Origin: Hymenopus coronatus
Lineage: Eukaryota; Arthropoda; Insecta; Mantodea; Hymenopodidae
Length of the DNA: 64,000 bases
Assembly (NCBI GenBank): GCA_030762935.1
Contig: CM060883.1
Span: forward strand, 49,215,001 to 49,279,000
Reading direction: 5' to 3'
This document shows, in pieces, positions 20,963-32,491 of the stretch. The position numbers and the translations under genes are program-made. The notes below the pieces were generated by a model. It had not been told where the DNA came from and did no database searches. It saw nothing but the letters and a program-made list of their open reading frames with translations. How positions within the stretch are numbered: position 1 is the stretch's first letter; every line of letters begins with the position of its first letter.

Positions 20963-23900
20963 CTAAAACGTCAAGGTTAAAGAAACTTTTGCTAAAAATT
21001 TAAAAACCCTGTCCACTGCTCTTGGGTCATCTGCCAGGACCTCAGCAAGAGAGGCCGGCATGCCCATAGATGATCTAATGTGTGCCAGGTGACCACACTC
21101 CAGCAACACATGACGAACTGTCTGTGTCTCCCCACAGAGCGCACAGACAGGAGCAGGTTCACGTTTAAAAAGGTAACTGTGAGTAAAAATACAGTGGCCA
21201 ATTCTTAGCCGAGCTAGTACTACCTCCTCCCGGCGGAATAAACGAGAAGAGGTTACCCAGTTGACAGGGAGGTCCTTCACCTCTCGCAGCCTATTACCAC
21301 GAAGAGCCGACCACTCCGCATGCCAAGTCGAAAAAACGGCTTTCCGTACAGCCACTCTAAAATCTTCTGCTGTTGAATGGGTAATCGTAACACTGGGCGC
21401 TGTGACTGCCGATTTCGCTGCCAAATCCGCCGTGTCATTCCCTGGCAGGCCAACGTGTCCAGGAATCCATGCGCACTCCACATTAAAACCAGAAGCGTGC
21501 AAAATGTGGAGAACGTCCTGGATGCGCTGCACCAAAGGATGGTAATTGTACAGCTCACGAATGCTCTGAAGGGCACTAAGGGAATCACTAAGAATAAGGC
21601 AGTCACCTAATTTTCGACGTCGAATATACAGAAGGGCTTGATAAATAGCATATAGCTCGGCAGAATATATAGATGTGCAACTAGGCAAACCGTATGTAGA
21701 AGTTGCGGTGCCAGTGACAAAGGCACATCCAACACCGTCGGGGCTCTTACTACCATCGGTGTAAATACAAATACGGCCACTGTATTTGGATAAAAATTCT
21801 AAAAAACAACGACGAATACTATCAAGAGGCGTAACAGATTTCCCGTAGAGCGTCATCCCGAGATTGACATGGGAGGTAGCGCGTAACCAAGGGGGGTGTA
21901 TATTCTCTCCCTTGGATAACAGCCGAGGAATGTCAACATGGTGCTGGCGTAGAAGCTCACGGAAACGAAAACCTGCTGGCCTGGGGCTCAGAGAGCGGAG
22001 GCGGTATCGTTCGTGCAGCTCAGGGGAGAAAAACGCGTGATAAGTTGGATGCCCAGGCATACACTTCAGCCCACAGCCATAATTAGCAAGCAGGAGATCA
22101 CGCCGACAACGCAGAGGAGGTTCTCCCGATTCGGCGTAGAGACTAACAACTGGGCTCGTTGGAAAAGCTCCAACGGCCACACGGATGCCCTGGTTATGGA
22201 CTGTGTCTAACCTTCTGAGCACTGAAGGTCGAGCTGAAGAATACACAATGCTGCTATAGTCCAACTTCGAACGAATCACAACACGATAAAGACGGAGCAA
22301 TGCCGTCCGATCCGCACCCCAAGATTTGCCACTTAGTATCCGTAAAATATTTAGAGAACGGTCACATCGTGCTCTAAGCTGTGCTATTTGTGGTGCCCAA
22401 CAAAGTTTCCGATCGAAGATCAAACCAAGGAATCTCGCCTCGTCTGCGAAAGGAAGTAAATCTGGCCCGAGTCGAAGAGACGGCGGCATTTGCCACTTAC
22501 GGCGCCAGAAGTTAACGCAGACTGTCTTCTCAGCGGAGAAACGAAAACCGTGTTTCGAGCTCCAAGCATAGAGATTGTCCAAACACCGCTGGAGACGGCG
22601 TTCCAAAAACGGTGTACGCTGAGAAGTACAGAAGATGGCAAAGTCGTCCACGAATAAACAGGAAGAGACACCTTGAGGCACACATAGTGATATGGAATTT
22701 ATCGCAATAGCAAATAGAGTCACGCTGAGTACCGAGCCCTGCGGCACTCCGTTCTCTTGAATAAAATGGTTAGAAAAAAACCGAGCCCACCCTCACTCGA
22801 AAAACGCGGTCCCGCATAAACTCCTGAATGACCAACGGTAGGCGTCCACATATGTTCCAGTTGTGCAGAGAACGCAATATTCCCGCCCGCCAACACGTAG
22901 GCCTTCTCGAGGTCAAAAAATATCCCAACTGTGGGGCTGTTCTTAAGAAACCCGTCCATAATCTGAGTTGACAGAGAGACAAGGTGGTCAGCAGTTGAAC
23001 GTCGTCGTCGAAAGCCACACTGGATGTTCGTCAGAAGATTGTGGGATTCCAGCCACCACACCAACCGTCCATTGATCATGCGTTCCATCACCTTGCACAC
23101 GCAACTGGTGAGGGAAATAGGACGGTAACTGGAAGGAAGATGGCGGTCCTTTCCAGGTTTAAGAATGGGTATGATGGTGACCTCCCGCCACTTGTCTGGA
23201 AAAATGCCATCAACCCAGACACGATTATAGACCTCGAGTAGGAAATCTTTGCCATCAGGAGAGAGATGTTGCAACATTTGGACGTGGATACCATCTGGAC
23301 CTGGTGCTGAGTGTCGTGAAGAGGAGAGTGCATTGTCTAGCTCTGCCAGGGTGAAAAGGCGATTGTAATCCTCAAGGTTGCCAGAAAGAAACGAGAATTC
23401 TTGAGATTCCACCTGATTCTTAACTGTAATAAACTCAGGGGAATAATTGCCTGAGCTAGACACCTGAGCGAAAGCACTGCCTAAAGTATTCGCCACGTCA
23501 AATGTATCAACAACAGTATCAACGGTAGGTGTTTTGAGACCGGCGATGGGCATATGGTTCAGTTTCCCAGCCACACGTCTTAACTTATCCCATACGACAG
23601 AGGAAGGTGTATGTCGATTAAAGGAACCCACGAATTTATTCCATGACATCTTTTTGCTATTCTTAATAACCCGCCTAGAATGTGCACGCATCCGTTTATA
23701 GTGTATCAGGTTATCCAGTGTAGGAAAACGCTGGAAAACCCGTAGAGCTCGTCTGCGAGCGCGAATAGCATCCCGACAGTCATCGGTCCACCAAGGTACC
23801 GGAAATCGACGGCTGTAGCCAGTCGAACGCGGAATGGATTGCTCAGCAGCAGAAAGAATGGTCCCTGTGAGATGTTCGACCAAGTGGTTCACAGAGTCGT

Positions 23901-24652
23901 GCTCTTCGTAGCTAAATTCAGCCACGTGGGAGTACAGTTCCCAGCTGGCGTGGTCTAGGCGCCAACTAGGTAAATGGGTGGAACATACAACGGGTGTCAA
24001 GACACTAATACGACAAGGAAAGTGGTCACTAGAATGCAAATCCGAGATGATATTCCAGCATAAGGTGACTGCTAGCTGAGGGGAACAAATTGCAATGTCA
24101 ATATGTGAAAAACTATTAAATGCGTCAGAAAGAAAGGTGGGCTCTGCGGTGTTCAAGAGAGCAAGATTCTGACTATCCAAGAAGTCTTTTAAGTAGCGTA
24201 CCTCTCGCACAAGCCCGAGGAGAGCCCCAAAGAGGGTGATGGGCATTCACGTCGCCTACCAATAAAAAGGGTGGTGGCAACTGCGAAATGAGGTGTTCTA
24301 AGTCGCTCTGCGAGAGGTCCGCAGATGGAGGCAAATAGATACTGCAAATGGTGAATAAAGCGGAGGGTAGCTTAATGCTGACAGCAACGGACTGGATTGC
24401 AGATTGTATGGGTACGGAGTTGGCAAAAATATCATCCCGAATAAGCATCATAGTGCCCCCATGTGCCGGGACACCGTCCTCCGGGGATAAATCACATCGT
24501 ACGGAGGAGTACTGCCTGATGGTAACGGTGTCCTGTGGACGGAGCTTCGTCTCTTGTAAGCATACAGCCAAGGGTTCATGCTGGCGTAGCAACAAGTCAA
24601 GCTCTGGTCGATGTGGTCGAATTCCGCGTATGTTCCAATGGAGGATAGCCAT
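20963..24652 (-). pseudogene. ORF2: endonuclease / reverse transcriptase / RNase H, three frame breaks
   Basis: About 1,230 codons. The start ATG at 24652 begins MAILHWNIRG, 22 bp after the ORF1 stop. The endonuclease has N7, the QET glutamate at residue 34 and GDVNAHH (D134). After the first break come SHID and SSDH. The RT fingers and palm carry APGPDG, YRPISLTS, GFRRRRST and FFDLEKAY. The palm continues PQGSVL and LFVDDFAIF (catalytic DD near 22648-22643). RNase H has TDGSKS (D near 21757), SAELYAI (E near 21658), SDSLSAL (D near 21586) and PGHVGLPGNDTAD (H near 21457, D near 21427). A terminal C-X2-C-X7-H-X4-C lies near 21145-21095. All catalytic residues seen are intact. The breaks are an extra base in an A-run (plus T-run 24187-24190), a loss of about five bases right after EKAY (22893-22897), and an extra base in a T-run (plus A-run 22774-22780). 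The product would be a cytoplasmic-to-nuclear RNP enzyme performing target-primed reverse transcription. Confidence 0.9.
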
Positions 24653-24674
24653 TGGGTATATTATGGGATAAGTT

Positions 24675-26132
24675 TCAAATCGAAAGACGCTTCTGCAGAT
24701 TGGGATTAGCTGGTCGGTTCAATTTGTTCTTCTTAGGCGTTGGGCTAGTACTATTTTCAGGAGCACGATCCTGCCGTTTCCGCACTGTCCCTCTGGCAGT
24801 GGCGGCAGAATCCTCCTGGTCCATCTCCTCCACAAGGGAGGTCCCTTTTTCAAGAGCAAATTTCGGTCCGAGAAGTTCGAACCGATTAGATGTGCTGATC
24901 GGCGAAGACGGCCGTCGCCGATTCACGCCCTCCTCCCCAGATGACCCTTCAGAGGAGGATACACGTGTGGAGTTGCGTGTACTTTTCTTACCCTTAGATG
25001 ACTTGGTAATAGATTGCACATTCTCTTTCAAGAAGTCTTGTCGTACATACTTGGTCTTAAACTGTTTTTCCGGGGCAGAAGACGTCGTGAATTTACCAGC
25101 TTTAGTTCCCGAGGTCGAGGCTTTCGGTGACAAGTGTGCAGGACTATTCTGTAAGCTGGCGGATTTGGCAGATGTTGATACCAACTTGGGTGTAGGTGCC
25201 GAAGGCTTTGGCAGCGCTTGGGCTAAAATAACCTTTTCCGCAATTGTAGCCCCGTTCATATCGCCGGTCTGTGTTGCGATTTCCCGACGCGGTACCGGTT
25301 TAGCTGCAACTGAGCTATAGGTACCGGACCTCGGGGCAGAGGGTTGGCGGAGTCGCAGGAGCTTCCGGGCTTCCAAGAAGGACACCTTCTCTTTCACCCG
25401 TATCTCCTGGATCGCTCGTTCCTCTGCAAAACGGGGGCAGTCTCGGGAACTAGATGGGTGTTCCCCGTTACAATTCACACAGGATGGAGCTGAAGTACAA
25501 GCCCCATCGTGGGAGATGTCACCGCAGTGCACGCAGGTGGACTTGCCGGTACACAGCTCACTAGTGTGACCATAACGTTGGCATTTAAAGCACCTCAGCG
25601 GATTGGGTATATAAGGCCGAACTTCGATGACTTCATACCCTGCCCTAATCCTTTGAGGGAGGTCAACCCGATCAAAAGTAAGAAACAGGGTACGAGTAGG
25701 CAGGAATTCACCGTTGACCTTACGTTGTACACGATAAACAGATGAGACACCCTGAGTCGCTAGATTTTCTTGGATCTCCTCAATAGACAAACCGTCCAAC
25801 GCGCGGGTTGTTACTACACCGCGGGAGGAGTTCAGCGACTTGTGCACCTCGACCTTCACTGGATAGCTGGCTAACATGGTGGCTTTAAATATCCTTGCAG
25901 CTTGCGAGGCGGAGTTGGCTTCGACAAGAAGTGTACCATTGCGAGCTCGAACGCAAGATTTGACCGGACCAGCAATGGCATCGAGACCCTTTTGGATAGT
26001 AAAAGGGCTCACCGTAAGGAACTTCTTACCTTCCTCTGTCCTATGAATAACCAAGTAGCGAGGACCACATGACTCGACTACTTCCTTTCCAACGTCTGCA
26101 TTTAAATTAAGGGGTTTTGGTTTTGGTGCCAT
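24675..26132 (-). CDS. ORF1: gag-like RNA-binding protein with three zinc knuckles
   Basis: 485 codons, uninterrupted. It starts MAPKPKPLNL at 26132, the first ATG after the G+C-rich leader. Residues 25-110 look like an RRM-type fold region (YLVIHRTEEG, TLLVEANSASQAARIFKA). Three CCHC knuckles follow: C181-C184-H189-C194, C200-C203-H208-C212 and C218-C221-H225-C232. The C-terminal 230 residues are low-complexity, Ser/Thr/Pro/Lys-rich and basic (KNKLNRPANP near the end). Proteins of this layout coat the element RNA and form the RNP with ORF2 in the I, R1 and Jockey groups. The open frame contrasts with the broken ORF2. Ribosomes would reach ORF2 by reinitiation, since the two ORFs do not overlap. 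Confidence 0.9.
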   Translation of the reverse strand: MAPKPKPLNLNADVGKEVVESCGPRYLVIHRTEEGKKFLTVSPFTIQKGLDAIAGPVKSCVRARNGTLLVEANSASQAARIFKATMLASYPVKVEVHKSLNSSRGVVTTRALDGLSIEEIQENLATQGVSSVYRVQRKVNGEFLPTRTLFLTFDRVDLPQRIRAGYEVIEVRPYIPNPLRCFKCQRYGHTSELCTGKSTCVHCGDISHDGACTSAPSCVNCNGEHPSSSRDCPRFAEERAIQEIRVKEKVSFLEARKLLRLRQPSAPRSGTYSSVAAKPVPRREIATQTGDMNGATIAEKVILAQALPKPSAPTPKLVSTSAKSASLQNSPAHLSPKASTSGTKAGKFTTSSAPEKQFKTKYVRQDFLKENVQSITKSSKGKKSTRNSTRVSSSEGSSGEEGVNRRRPSSPISTSNRFELLGPKFALEKGTSLVEEMDQEDSAATARGTVRKRQDRAPENSTSPTPKKNKLNRPANPNLQKRLSI

Positions 26133-26590
26133 AAAAAATGGTATAAATTCATCCCCCAGTGCTCCCCACCCACCACGGAGCCCAACGAGGGGTCACCCCA
26201 CTGGGGTGACAGGGCTACACAGGGGATATAGCGGGCTCGCCGTCCCACTCACCCTGGAGTTCGGTGTAATACCTAGTCCTGGCCGATTGACTAGGGGTGG
26301 GTTAGTCCCTTGCCTCCCGTTTAGGCAAATCAGAAACCAAAGCGGTGTATTAGGCTGCGCACCCTCCCCAGTTACTGAAAGACAGAAGCCCAGGCTCAGG
26401 TACGCAACCCTCAACCAACCAGGATATTCGTTTTCACCGACACGGGTCTCCACGCACGGCCTACACGTGGGTGGGCATTTTGACCTACTGACTCCCTCAC
26501 CACTCTGAGGTTGCCCACAGAGGGAGTCAAGGTGGCTCGGGACCCCGGGTGCGCCTAACCCGTACCTACCGTAGTAGGCCCCTGGGGGGA
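26133..26590 (-). promoter_or_regulatory. 5' UTR of the retrotransposon, presumed internal promoter
   Basis: 458 bp, G+C-rich. On the minus strand it begins TCCCCCCAGGGGCC, then a small hairpin CCTAC/GTAGG. Full-length non-LTR elements carry their promoter here, but no specific core motif is certain. Confidence 0.55.
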
Positions 26591-26604
26591 AGGTCTGACT
26601 TAGA
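26591..26604. repeat. Target-site duplication, copy 2
   Basis: AGGTCTGACTTAGA, identical to 20710-20723, at the 5' end of the element. Confidence 0.85.
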
Positions 26605-26879
26605 CTAAGTACGTTTTCAAAGGCAGCTTTATAATTAATTTCTAATAAATACTAAAGTAGTAATCTAAATTTAATGTGTAAGTGTGTTTTGGTTAATAAC
26701 AATTAAAAGGTATGCCTCCAAGTTATGCTTCGGTCAGAATAAGGAATATTAATTTTGTTATTTTCATGTTTTCTTTTACAAACAGAATACAACAGCTTAA
26801 AATATAGCATATTTCAAAAGTCACTTCAAACTTTAAACCAATATAAATATAATATTGATAAGAAGTCACATACTGGTCA
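26605..26879. other. No recognisable feature
   Basis: A+T-rich flank. The short ORFs here have no motif. Confidence 0.4.
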
Positions 26880-27080
26880 AACAGTGGGGTGTTATAAAAC
26901 ATTGAGAAGATGCCCTCCGTTCTCTTGTTCAACGTATACTAATCCTTCTCGAACTCCATACACAGCATTTTGGACATGATGTCTTGAAATATTAGCAATT
27001 TCTTACGAGAGGTAAATCCACCATCAATAGTCAGTAGGATTAAGATCTGCAGATCGCGGCGGCCACTTTGTTGGAACTTC
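26880..27080 (-). pseudogene. DDE transposase relic (WPPRS type), C-terminal
   Basis: A minus frame reads TKWPPRSADLNPTDY (27020-27075), which keeps the third catalytic D of a Tc1/mariner-superfamily transposase. The rest, to about 26880, matches the C-terminal segments at 28.8 and 29.3 kb at the DNA level (ACACAGCATTTTG, CGTTCTCTTGTTC), with stops. Confidence 0.6.
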
Positions 27081-27391
27081 GTGAATGAAACATGCGCCTG
27101 CTCTTTAATTGCTAAGAATTCTAAATGTTCTCAAACCTTGAAAAAAATCCTCTAGCTTTCAAAATAGCATTTCATTGTATTCTATCATCTAGTGATAGAG
27201 CCATGAATTGTAACTTATGAATTCTTAGTATGAATAAAAAATACTGATGTTTCATTCATCAAAACTGTTTCCATGGTAACGGCGAGTTGAAAAGAAAAGC
27301 AAAAGGAAACCAACCCCAATGTTTGCCCAGTATATAACATTTTCTATTTGTATCCTATCTCAAATATAATATTTATAGAGGTTTGGAGTGA
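27081..27391. other. No recognisable feature
   Basis: A+T-rich. It may include more of the transposase relic upstream of the recognisable part. Confidence 0.35.
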
Positions 27392-28229
27392 TTTTATCTG
27401 ATGTGATCCTTTCACGTAACTTTGTCTCATCGCTGCAACAAATTATTGTAAAAAAGCGTTTTCTTCTATTTAGTTCATGCTCATCGTGAAAAAATTAGCA
27501 CAAACAGTCTTATTACTTGTTTCCATGCAAGAAAGAGGGAAATGAGGGAGTAGTATAGTCAAAAGCTAGTTGCTATGTGATTCCTTTATGGACAGGAATT
27601 GACAAATTCCCGTATGAAAAAAGTATTTTATAGCTGAAACCAATAACAAGGAATATCTTAAAAAAAAAAAAAAAAAAAAAAAAACATGAAAAATGCATGT
27701 AACATAAATTGTGTGTTTTAACGAGCTCTGTATTTTCTATCAGTAAGTTTTTATCTATCTCTTACGGTTTACCAGAAATGCAACATTTTTTAAAATTCAT
27801 CTAGAATAAAGATGTCTTCAGAGGCTATTCCCAGTAAATTCAAAATACACACTTTACTTATCGTGTAAATATCTTTAATATACGACACTTTAATCAAAAT
27901 CGTTAGAGGCATTTTTGAGAACATCAAAATTATCGAAAATGTTTCTATGTAAAGGGTAGTTGAGGGTGAGGAGATTTTCTTGTAAATCTTTGTGCCGCAT
28001 CCTTCGAAGATACTGAACTTAAAATACTGAGTTTTGGTATTTAACGGATTTTTCGCTGAGCTATGCTGCACGCACACACACACACACACACACAAGGATA
28101 TTTTTCGAAAAATGATTTTTTTAGTTCCAGGGGGTCTCAAAACATAAATCTCGGTATAGACTTTTTGGATGCAATTCAAAAACCTTCTCTATATATCATG
28201 TACATAGTATACGAGTAGATAAAGTAATG
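27392..28229 (+). mobile_element. Family H copy, complete but diverged
   Basis: The start ATTTTATCTGATGTG is changed, there is an A-run at 27660-27684 and a CA tract at 28070-28094, and the hairpin near 28185-28222 is imperfect. Confidence 0.8.
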
Positions 28230-28779
28230 AGATTGAGGGGAGTGCACAAAACTCTATTTTTCTTCAAAAATTAGAGTTAAACTGTTTTTATGTAAATGCC
28301 TTCATTTGTTTGTTTATAAACAAACCACTCATTCCGATTTTGACAATTCTTTCGTCATTGCAAATCCTAATTCGCTCTGTCGGACATGGAACTATAGACA
28401 TCTAATTTCATTTTATAATCTACTAAAAGATTAAAAAGAATTTACAAAGGTCTTGTACTTCAATATGAACACACTGGATTGTAAAAGAACATGTTTGCCA
28501 AGAAGCCCTTGACATTTAGTTGAGAATGCCATGAAGTTGAAACTAGTTGTTACTTCACAGAGTATAAAAATAATTGCTGCACAGAAGTACCTGTAATAAA
28601 ATGTAACAAAAGTCGGTTGCATATTTTTTGTGATGAATATAGTGTTTTTCAACAGTATAAAACCGCTTTAAATATAATAATATTTGAGATGTGAAAGAAA
28701 AAATAAAACATCAAAGTGTCGGAAAACAATGAAGTTTAAATCATTGGCAAAATGTCCAAAACATCAAAGTTGAACAAAT
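28230..28779. other. No recognisable feature
   Basis: A+T-rich with a small ORF (28431-28652, minus) without motif. The inverted TTTGTTTGTTTATAAACAAAC near 28305-28327 is a simple palindrome. Confidence 0.4.
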
Positions 28780-28925
28780 AATGGAGTTTACAAAACCTTG
28801 GAAAGCTGTCCGTCGTTCTCTTATTCAGCATAAAACATTCTCTTTACACACCATGCACAGCATTTTGCAGAAGTCTTGAATTTTGGCAATTTCTGCAAAA
28901 TGGCGTCTTTTAGTTGGACTGGGGT
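28780..28925 (-). pseudogene. DDE transposase relic (WPPRS type), last part only
   Basis: DNA similar to the C-terminal ends at 26.9 and 29.4 kb (CACAGCATTTTGCAGAAG, GTCCGTCGTTCTCTTATTC). It ends in the frame reading ENDG. No catalytic residue is included. Confidence 0.5.
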
Positions 28926-29114
28926 TGTTGCTTCTTCTTTACGGTAACCTCTTCTATGGTTAAGAAGCTCTGCAACATGCTGTAGTAGTGCTCCCCGTTT
29001 ACTCTAACGGTCTATCTTATTCCATTATTGTATTCTTCGAAGAAATATGGGCTAATGATGAATTGTGAAGTGAAACAATTACACATGTTAACTCGATTGA
29101 GGAATCACAATTTG

Positions 29115-29415
29115 AAAAATATAATCTTCATGCAAGTTGGCGCTCCACCCCTCATCTACAACGCTGCAGAACGATTAATTACGTAGATATTTGGCGATCG
29201 TGTCATCTGTAGACGCTTCTCAACAATGTGGCCTCCGCGATCCTCAAATCTCAATCCGGCCAAATTTTGGTTCCCTTAAAAAAAATGGGTTTTCCTGACA
29301 CATCCAATAACCCCAGTGAAATCGAAAAGATTCCATCTCGCAAATATTCACAATATTCCAAGAATGATATACATTGAACAAGAAAACGACGGACATTTTC
29401 CCAATGGCTTGTAAA
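29115..29415 (+). pseudogene. DDE transposase relic (WPPRS type), catalytic core to C-terminus
   Basis: The plus strand reads QVGAPPLIYNAAERLIT, a stop, FGDRVICRRF, WPPRSSNLNPAKFWF and, after further stops, NIPRMIYIEQENDGHF. These are the QQDGAPPH and WPPRSPDLNP-type blocks of a Tc1/mariner-superfamily transposase. The D of QDGAPP is V and the D after LNP is K, so it is catalytically dead. It is oriented opposite to the two relics on its left. Confidence 0.65.
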
Positions 29416-30084
29416 CCCAATTGTTTGCCCAAGATGCTATTTTTTCTATCTTAAATACTATGTTTAGAGCGATTTAATGTCTGAACTTACTTTTGAGAGA
29501 CCTCATACATAGCTGGGCATAATGAAAACACTGTAGCAAAAGAAGACAAAATCAACAATCGATCCTGTATTATATTTGTTCCTTACTTGTCATTTATCAA
29601 ATATTGCAGATGTGTCTGTAACGGAGCACTGCAAAAATCTCTGCATACTCTTTGTTCTAATCCTATAAGTACATGTATTGAAATTTCTGGTAGCCAAAAC
29701 GTTCTAATAACCCTTGTGTAAGAATATTTTATTTATTTGTTTTGTATTTATGTTGTAATCAAGTTCGTTACCAGGGTATGCTAAATAATTATATAAGGAG
29801 AATAAACTGCTTACATTAGATACTGTAGCATATGAGGTGTTAGTCAGCCTAAGTGTAAAGCATATAGGAGGTTAATTAGTATAAGTATTATATTAATGAC
29901 AATTATAAATCGTTGAGGAACGTTAGTCTAGTTGGGTCGATTATTTTGTTGCACGCCAAGTTGGGCAGGCAATAGCAGGTTTGGTTACAGTTCTGTCCAG
30001 TACCGCGCATGCGCACCAGACAATTTAACGGTGCTAGACAAAACGACCCAGGCAGGCATAGGGTGATTCTGCTAGCTATATATA
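29416..30084. other. No recognisable feature
   Basis: A+T-rich, becoming less so near 29930-30050 (GTACCGCGCATGCGCACC). No ORF or RNA gene signature. Confidence 0.4.
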
Positions 30085-30288
30085 ACTTTATCCTGTTTGG
30101 TCATTAGGGACAATAACTGAAATCGGTGAAATAATGCTCAAAGTTACTCGACATTCGTCTTTTTGGGATAAGGGAAAACCCCCCTAAAATCCTTATCCAG
30201 GTCACTCAGCCTGAGCGAGATTCGAACTCGCGACCTCTGGAATATGAGGTAGACACGCTGTCCCCATACTACCACGATGGGCCGATTA
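30085..30288 (-). repeat. SINE-1 copy, full length
   Basis: On the minus strand the tRNA-like head is at the right end (box B GAGTTCGAATCTC near 30220). The body has GGATAAGGATTTTAGGG and the tail side is CTAATGACCAAACAGG near 30095. Confidence 0.7.
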
Positions 30289-30323
30289 CATTTGTTTCTT
30301 CTATTGATACGTTCATGTTAAAC

Positions 30324-30470
30324 TTTCACTTTCTCTAATACGTATTTACAGTGGTTATGGCATTGAATTTCATCCAAAAATTCGATACCGATATTTCACC
30401 GGAACCCTGAACCTCCCTCTCTAAAAAAAAACATCTTTAGCAAAATGTCCAGGTGTGTGGGCGCGCGCGC

Positions 30471-30521
<51 letters not shown>

Positions 30522-31210
30522 TGTGTAGCATAGCTCAAAAACGAAAAATCGGTTAATACCAAATTTGGTATTTAAGTATAGTATCTACCAACGATGCGAC
30601 ACGAAGATTTTCAAGAAAATCCCCCCACCCCAATCACCTTTTACATAAAACATTTAGGACAATTTTTATTTTCTCAAGAATGGCTCTACAATATTCATTA
30701 AAATGCCATATGTTTAAGATATTTTCATGACAAACGAAATGCATATCTTGAATTTTTTGGGAATATCCACTGAAGTCCTCTTCATTCTGGAGTTAGACAA
30801 AACCTTAAAACACAAAAATTTAGATTTCATTAAAATTCATGATTCATCATATATAATTTTTGTTGAGTTAACTTTTTCTAAGGTGTTCTTTGAAATTGAT
30901 TTAAATTTTAAACTACCTATTTTCTCATATGGGAGAAGTTGTCTTTAGTTTCACGGCTCTTTTGTTTTACTCCTAGTCACGCAAAGAGAACCGAATTTCA
31001 ACTGCTACTCGCAGCGATAGCGTTTAAAAGATTGTGTAAGCCTAGTGCATTCCCTTATTTCTCTCCTACTTACAGGGATGCAAATAATAAAAATGTTCTG
31101 CAAATGTTTATCTTGATTAGTAAGATGTAGATAAAAGAATAACCTTTTGTAAGAATACGTAGTTAGTTCATAGAACAGGTAGAGAAAGTCATGTAAATAG
31201 AACACATTTT
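30324..31210 (-). mobile_element. Family H copy, complete
   Basis: The hairpin end ACTTTCACTTTCTCTAAT has a degraded core. A GCGCGCGCGC then GT tract lies at 30460-30526. The start end near 31190-31210 has AAGTCATGTAAATAG. Confidence 0.8.
30475..30526. repeat. GT microsatellite inside family H
   Basis: About 25 GT units with one TA interruption, preceded by a GC dinucleotide run. Confidence 0.95.
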
Positions 31211-31315
31211 TAAACATATTTTGTTAAATGATATACCGATAGCATATTGTAATCCTTCGACCGTGTCAGGTATTATTACCACTCGTCTGTAAATAGATAT
31301 TTCTGAACCGATACT

Positions 31316-32031
31316 GAAAAATCTGATGCGTTCCATTCACATGACTTTCTCTAAATCTCTGCAAAACATATTGTTAAAAAACTTATGTTTCTATTTAGTT
31401 CATGCTAATCGAAGGAAAAAAAATAGCGGAAATAGTCTTATTACTTGCGTCCTTGAAAGTAGAAGCGAAATAAGGGAGTACAATAGGTTAAAGTGATAGT
31501 CAAAATCTGGTTGCTATGTGACTGAAATTCCTTTGTTTGTATGGACAGGAGTTGACAAATTTCTGTATGAGAAAAGTATAAGTTTTTCATAGCTGAAATC
31601 AAAAACAAGGAATATCTCAAAAACAATAAACTTCACGAAAAAATGTGTTTAACGTAAATTGTGTGTTTTAAAGTGCTGTACATTGTTGTGTGGTAAGTTT
31701 TTGTCTACCTCTTACGGTTTAGCAGTTATGCAAAATTCCGTAAAATTCACCCAGAATAGTCTTCAGAGGCTATTCCCAGAAAATTCAAAATAAATATTTT
31801 ATTTGTCAGGCAAATATCTTTAATATACGATGTTTTAATCAAAATCATGACAGCCATTTTTTTATAAAATCAAAAGTTTCGAAAAAAGTTCCATGTAAAG
31901 GGTAGTTTGTGGTGGGGGGATTTTTCTCAAAATCTTCGTGTCGCATCCCTGGAAGATACTAGACTTAAATACCAAGTTTGGTATTTTACCGACTTTTTAT
32001 TTTTAAGTTATCGTGTTCTCAGACACACGGA
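31316..32031 (+). repeat. Family H copy, 3' truncated at the microsatellite
   Basis: The start end is intact (AAAAATCTGATGCG). The match stops at GTGTTCTCAGACACACGGAG, exactly where the CA tract normally starts. Confidence 0.8.
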
Positions 32032-32491
32032 GTTTATAATCAAGGTAAAGAGATATTAAACAATACAGTTTATACTAAATTTAATAAAAGTAAAACACCC
32101 ATCTAAACTCAAATGCAAGAATTCCTCAACAGCCTCCTTAATACCGCGAAGGAACAGGTAGGACCAGAAAAGGAGAGGATGCAACGATGTAACTAAGCTA
32201 TGTATTTGAGTATATCAACAATGTTGCTAAGTTTTGAGTTTGACTCAACAGCGCATTATTTGAAAATATGGCATTTGTAAATCAAAAATAAAAATATATC
32301 TGTTATATATATAATCCACTTATTCAAAGTGAAAACATTAATAAACTATATACTTTATAAATTTGGTCTCACCTAAGCAGCTTAGTTTTGGGCAGTTTGA
32401 AAATCCACTGTCACCAAAAGTAAAACTGGATTCTTACCTGGAACAAAAGAAAACAAAATGTAAAACGTATGCCATAAAATAATAATAATTT
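32032..32491. other. No recognisable feature
   Basis: A+T-rich. It separates two family H pieces and could be sequence inserted into one copy, since the next piece begins only slightly upstream in the element. Confidence 0.35.

Larger units (their letters stand above)
20724..26590 (-). mobile_element. I/Nimb-like non-LTR retrotransposon, full length
   Basis: A 5.9-kb element on the minus strand bounded by a perfect 14-bp target-site duplication. Order: a G+C-rich 5' UTR (26133-26590), ORF1 with three zinc knuckles, a 22-bp gap, ORF2 (endonuclease, reverse transcriptase, RNase H and a C-terminal CCHC), and a 3' UTR with a stem-loop and an ATC-rich tail. The combination of an APE-type endonuclease, an FVDD catalytic box and RNase H points to the I superfamily. 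Jockey and CR1 lack RNase H and normally have YADD. The base composition is clearly richer in G+C than the surroundings, as expected for a relatively recent arrival. ORF2 has three reading-frame breaks, so this copy is not autonomous as sequenced. Confidence 0.9.

Noticed and set aside
21261..22571. Several plus-strand ORFs of 65-94 codons
   Set aside because: Antisense shadows of the RT/RNase H coding region.
22893..22897. Programmed frameshift in ORF2
   Set aside because: No slippery heptamer or downstream pseudoknot is evident and conserved residues after EKAY are missing, so a small deletion is the simpler explanation.
24652..25320. 222-codon plus-strand ORF
   Set aside because: It lies antisense to the zinc-knuckle ORF1 and has no motif. 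It is a shadow of that gene's codon usage.
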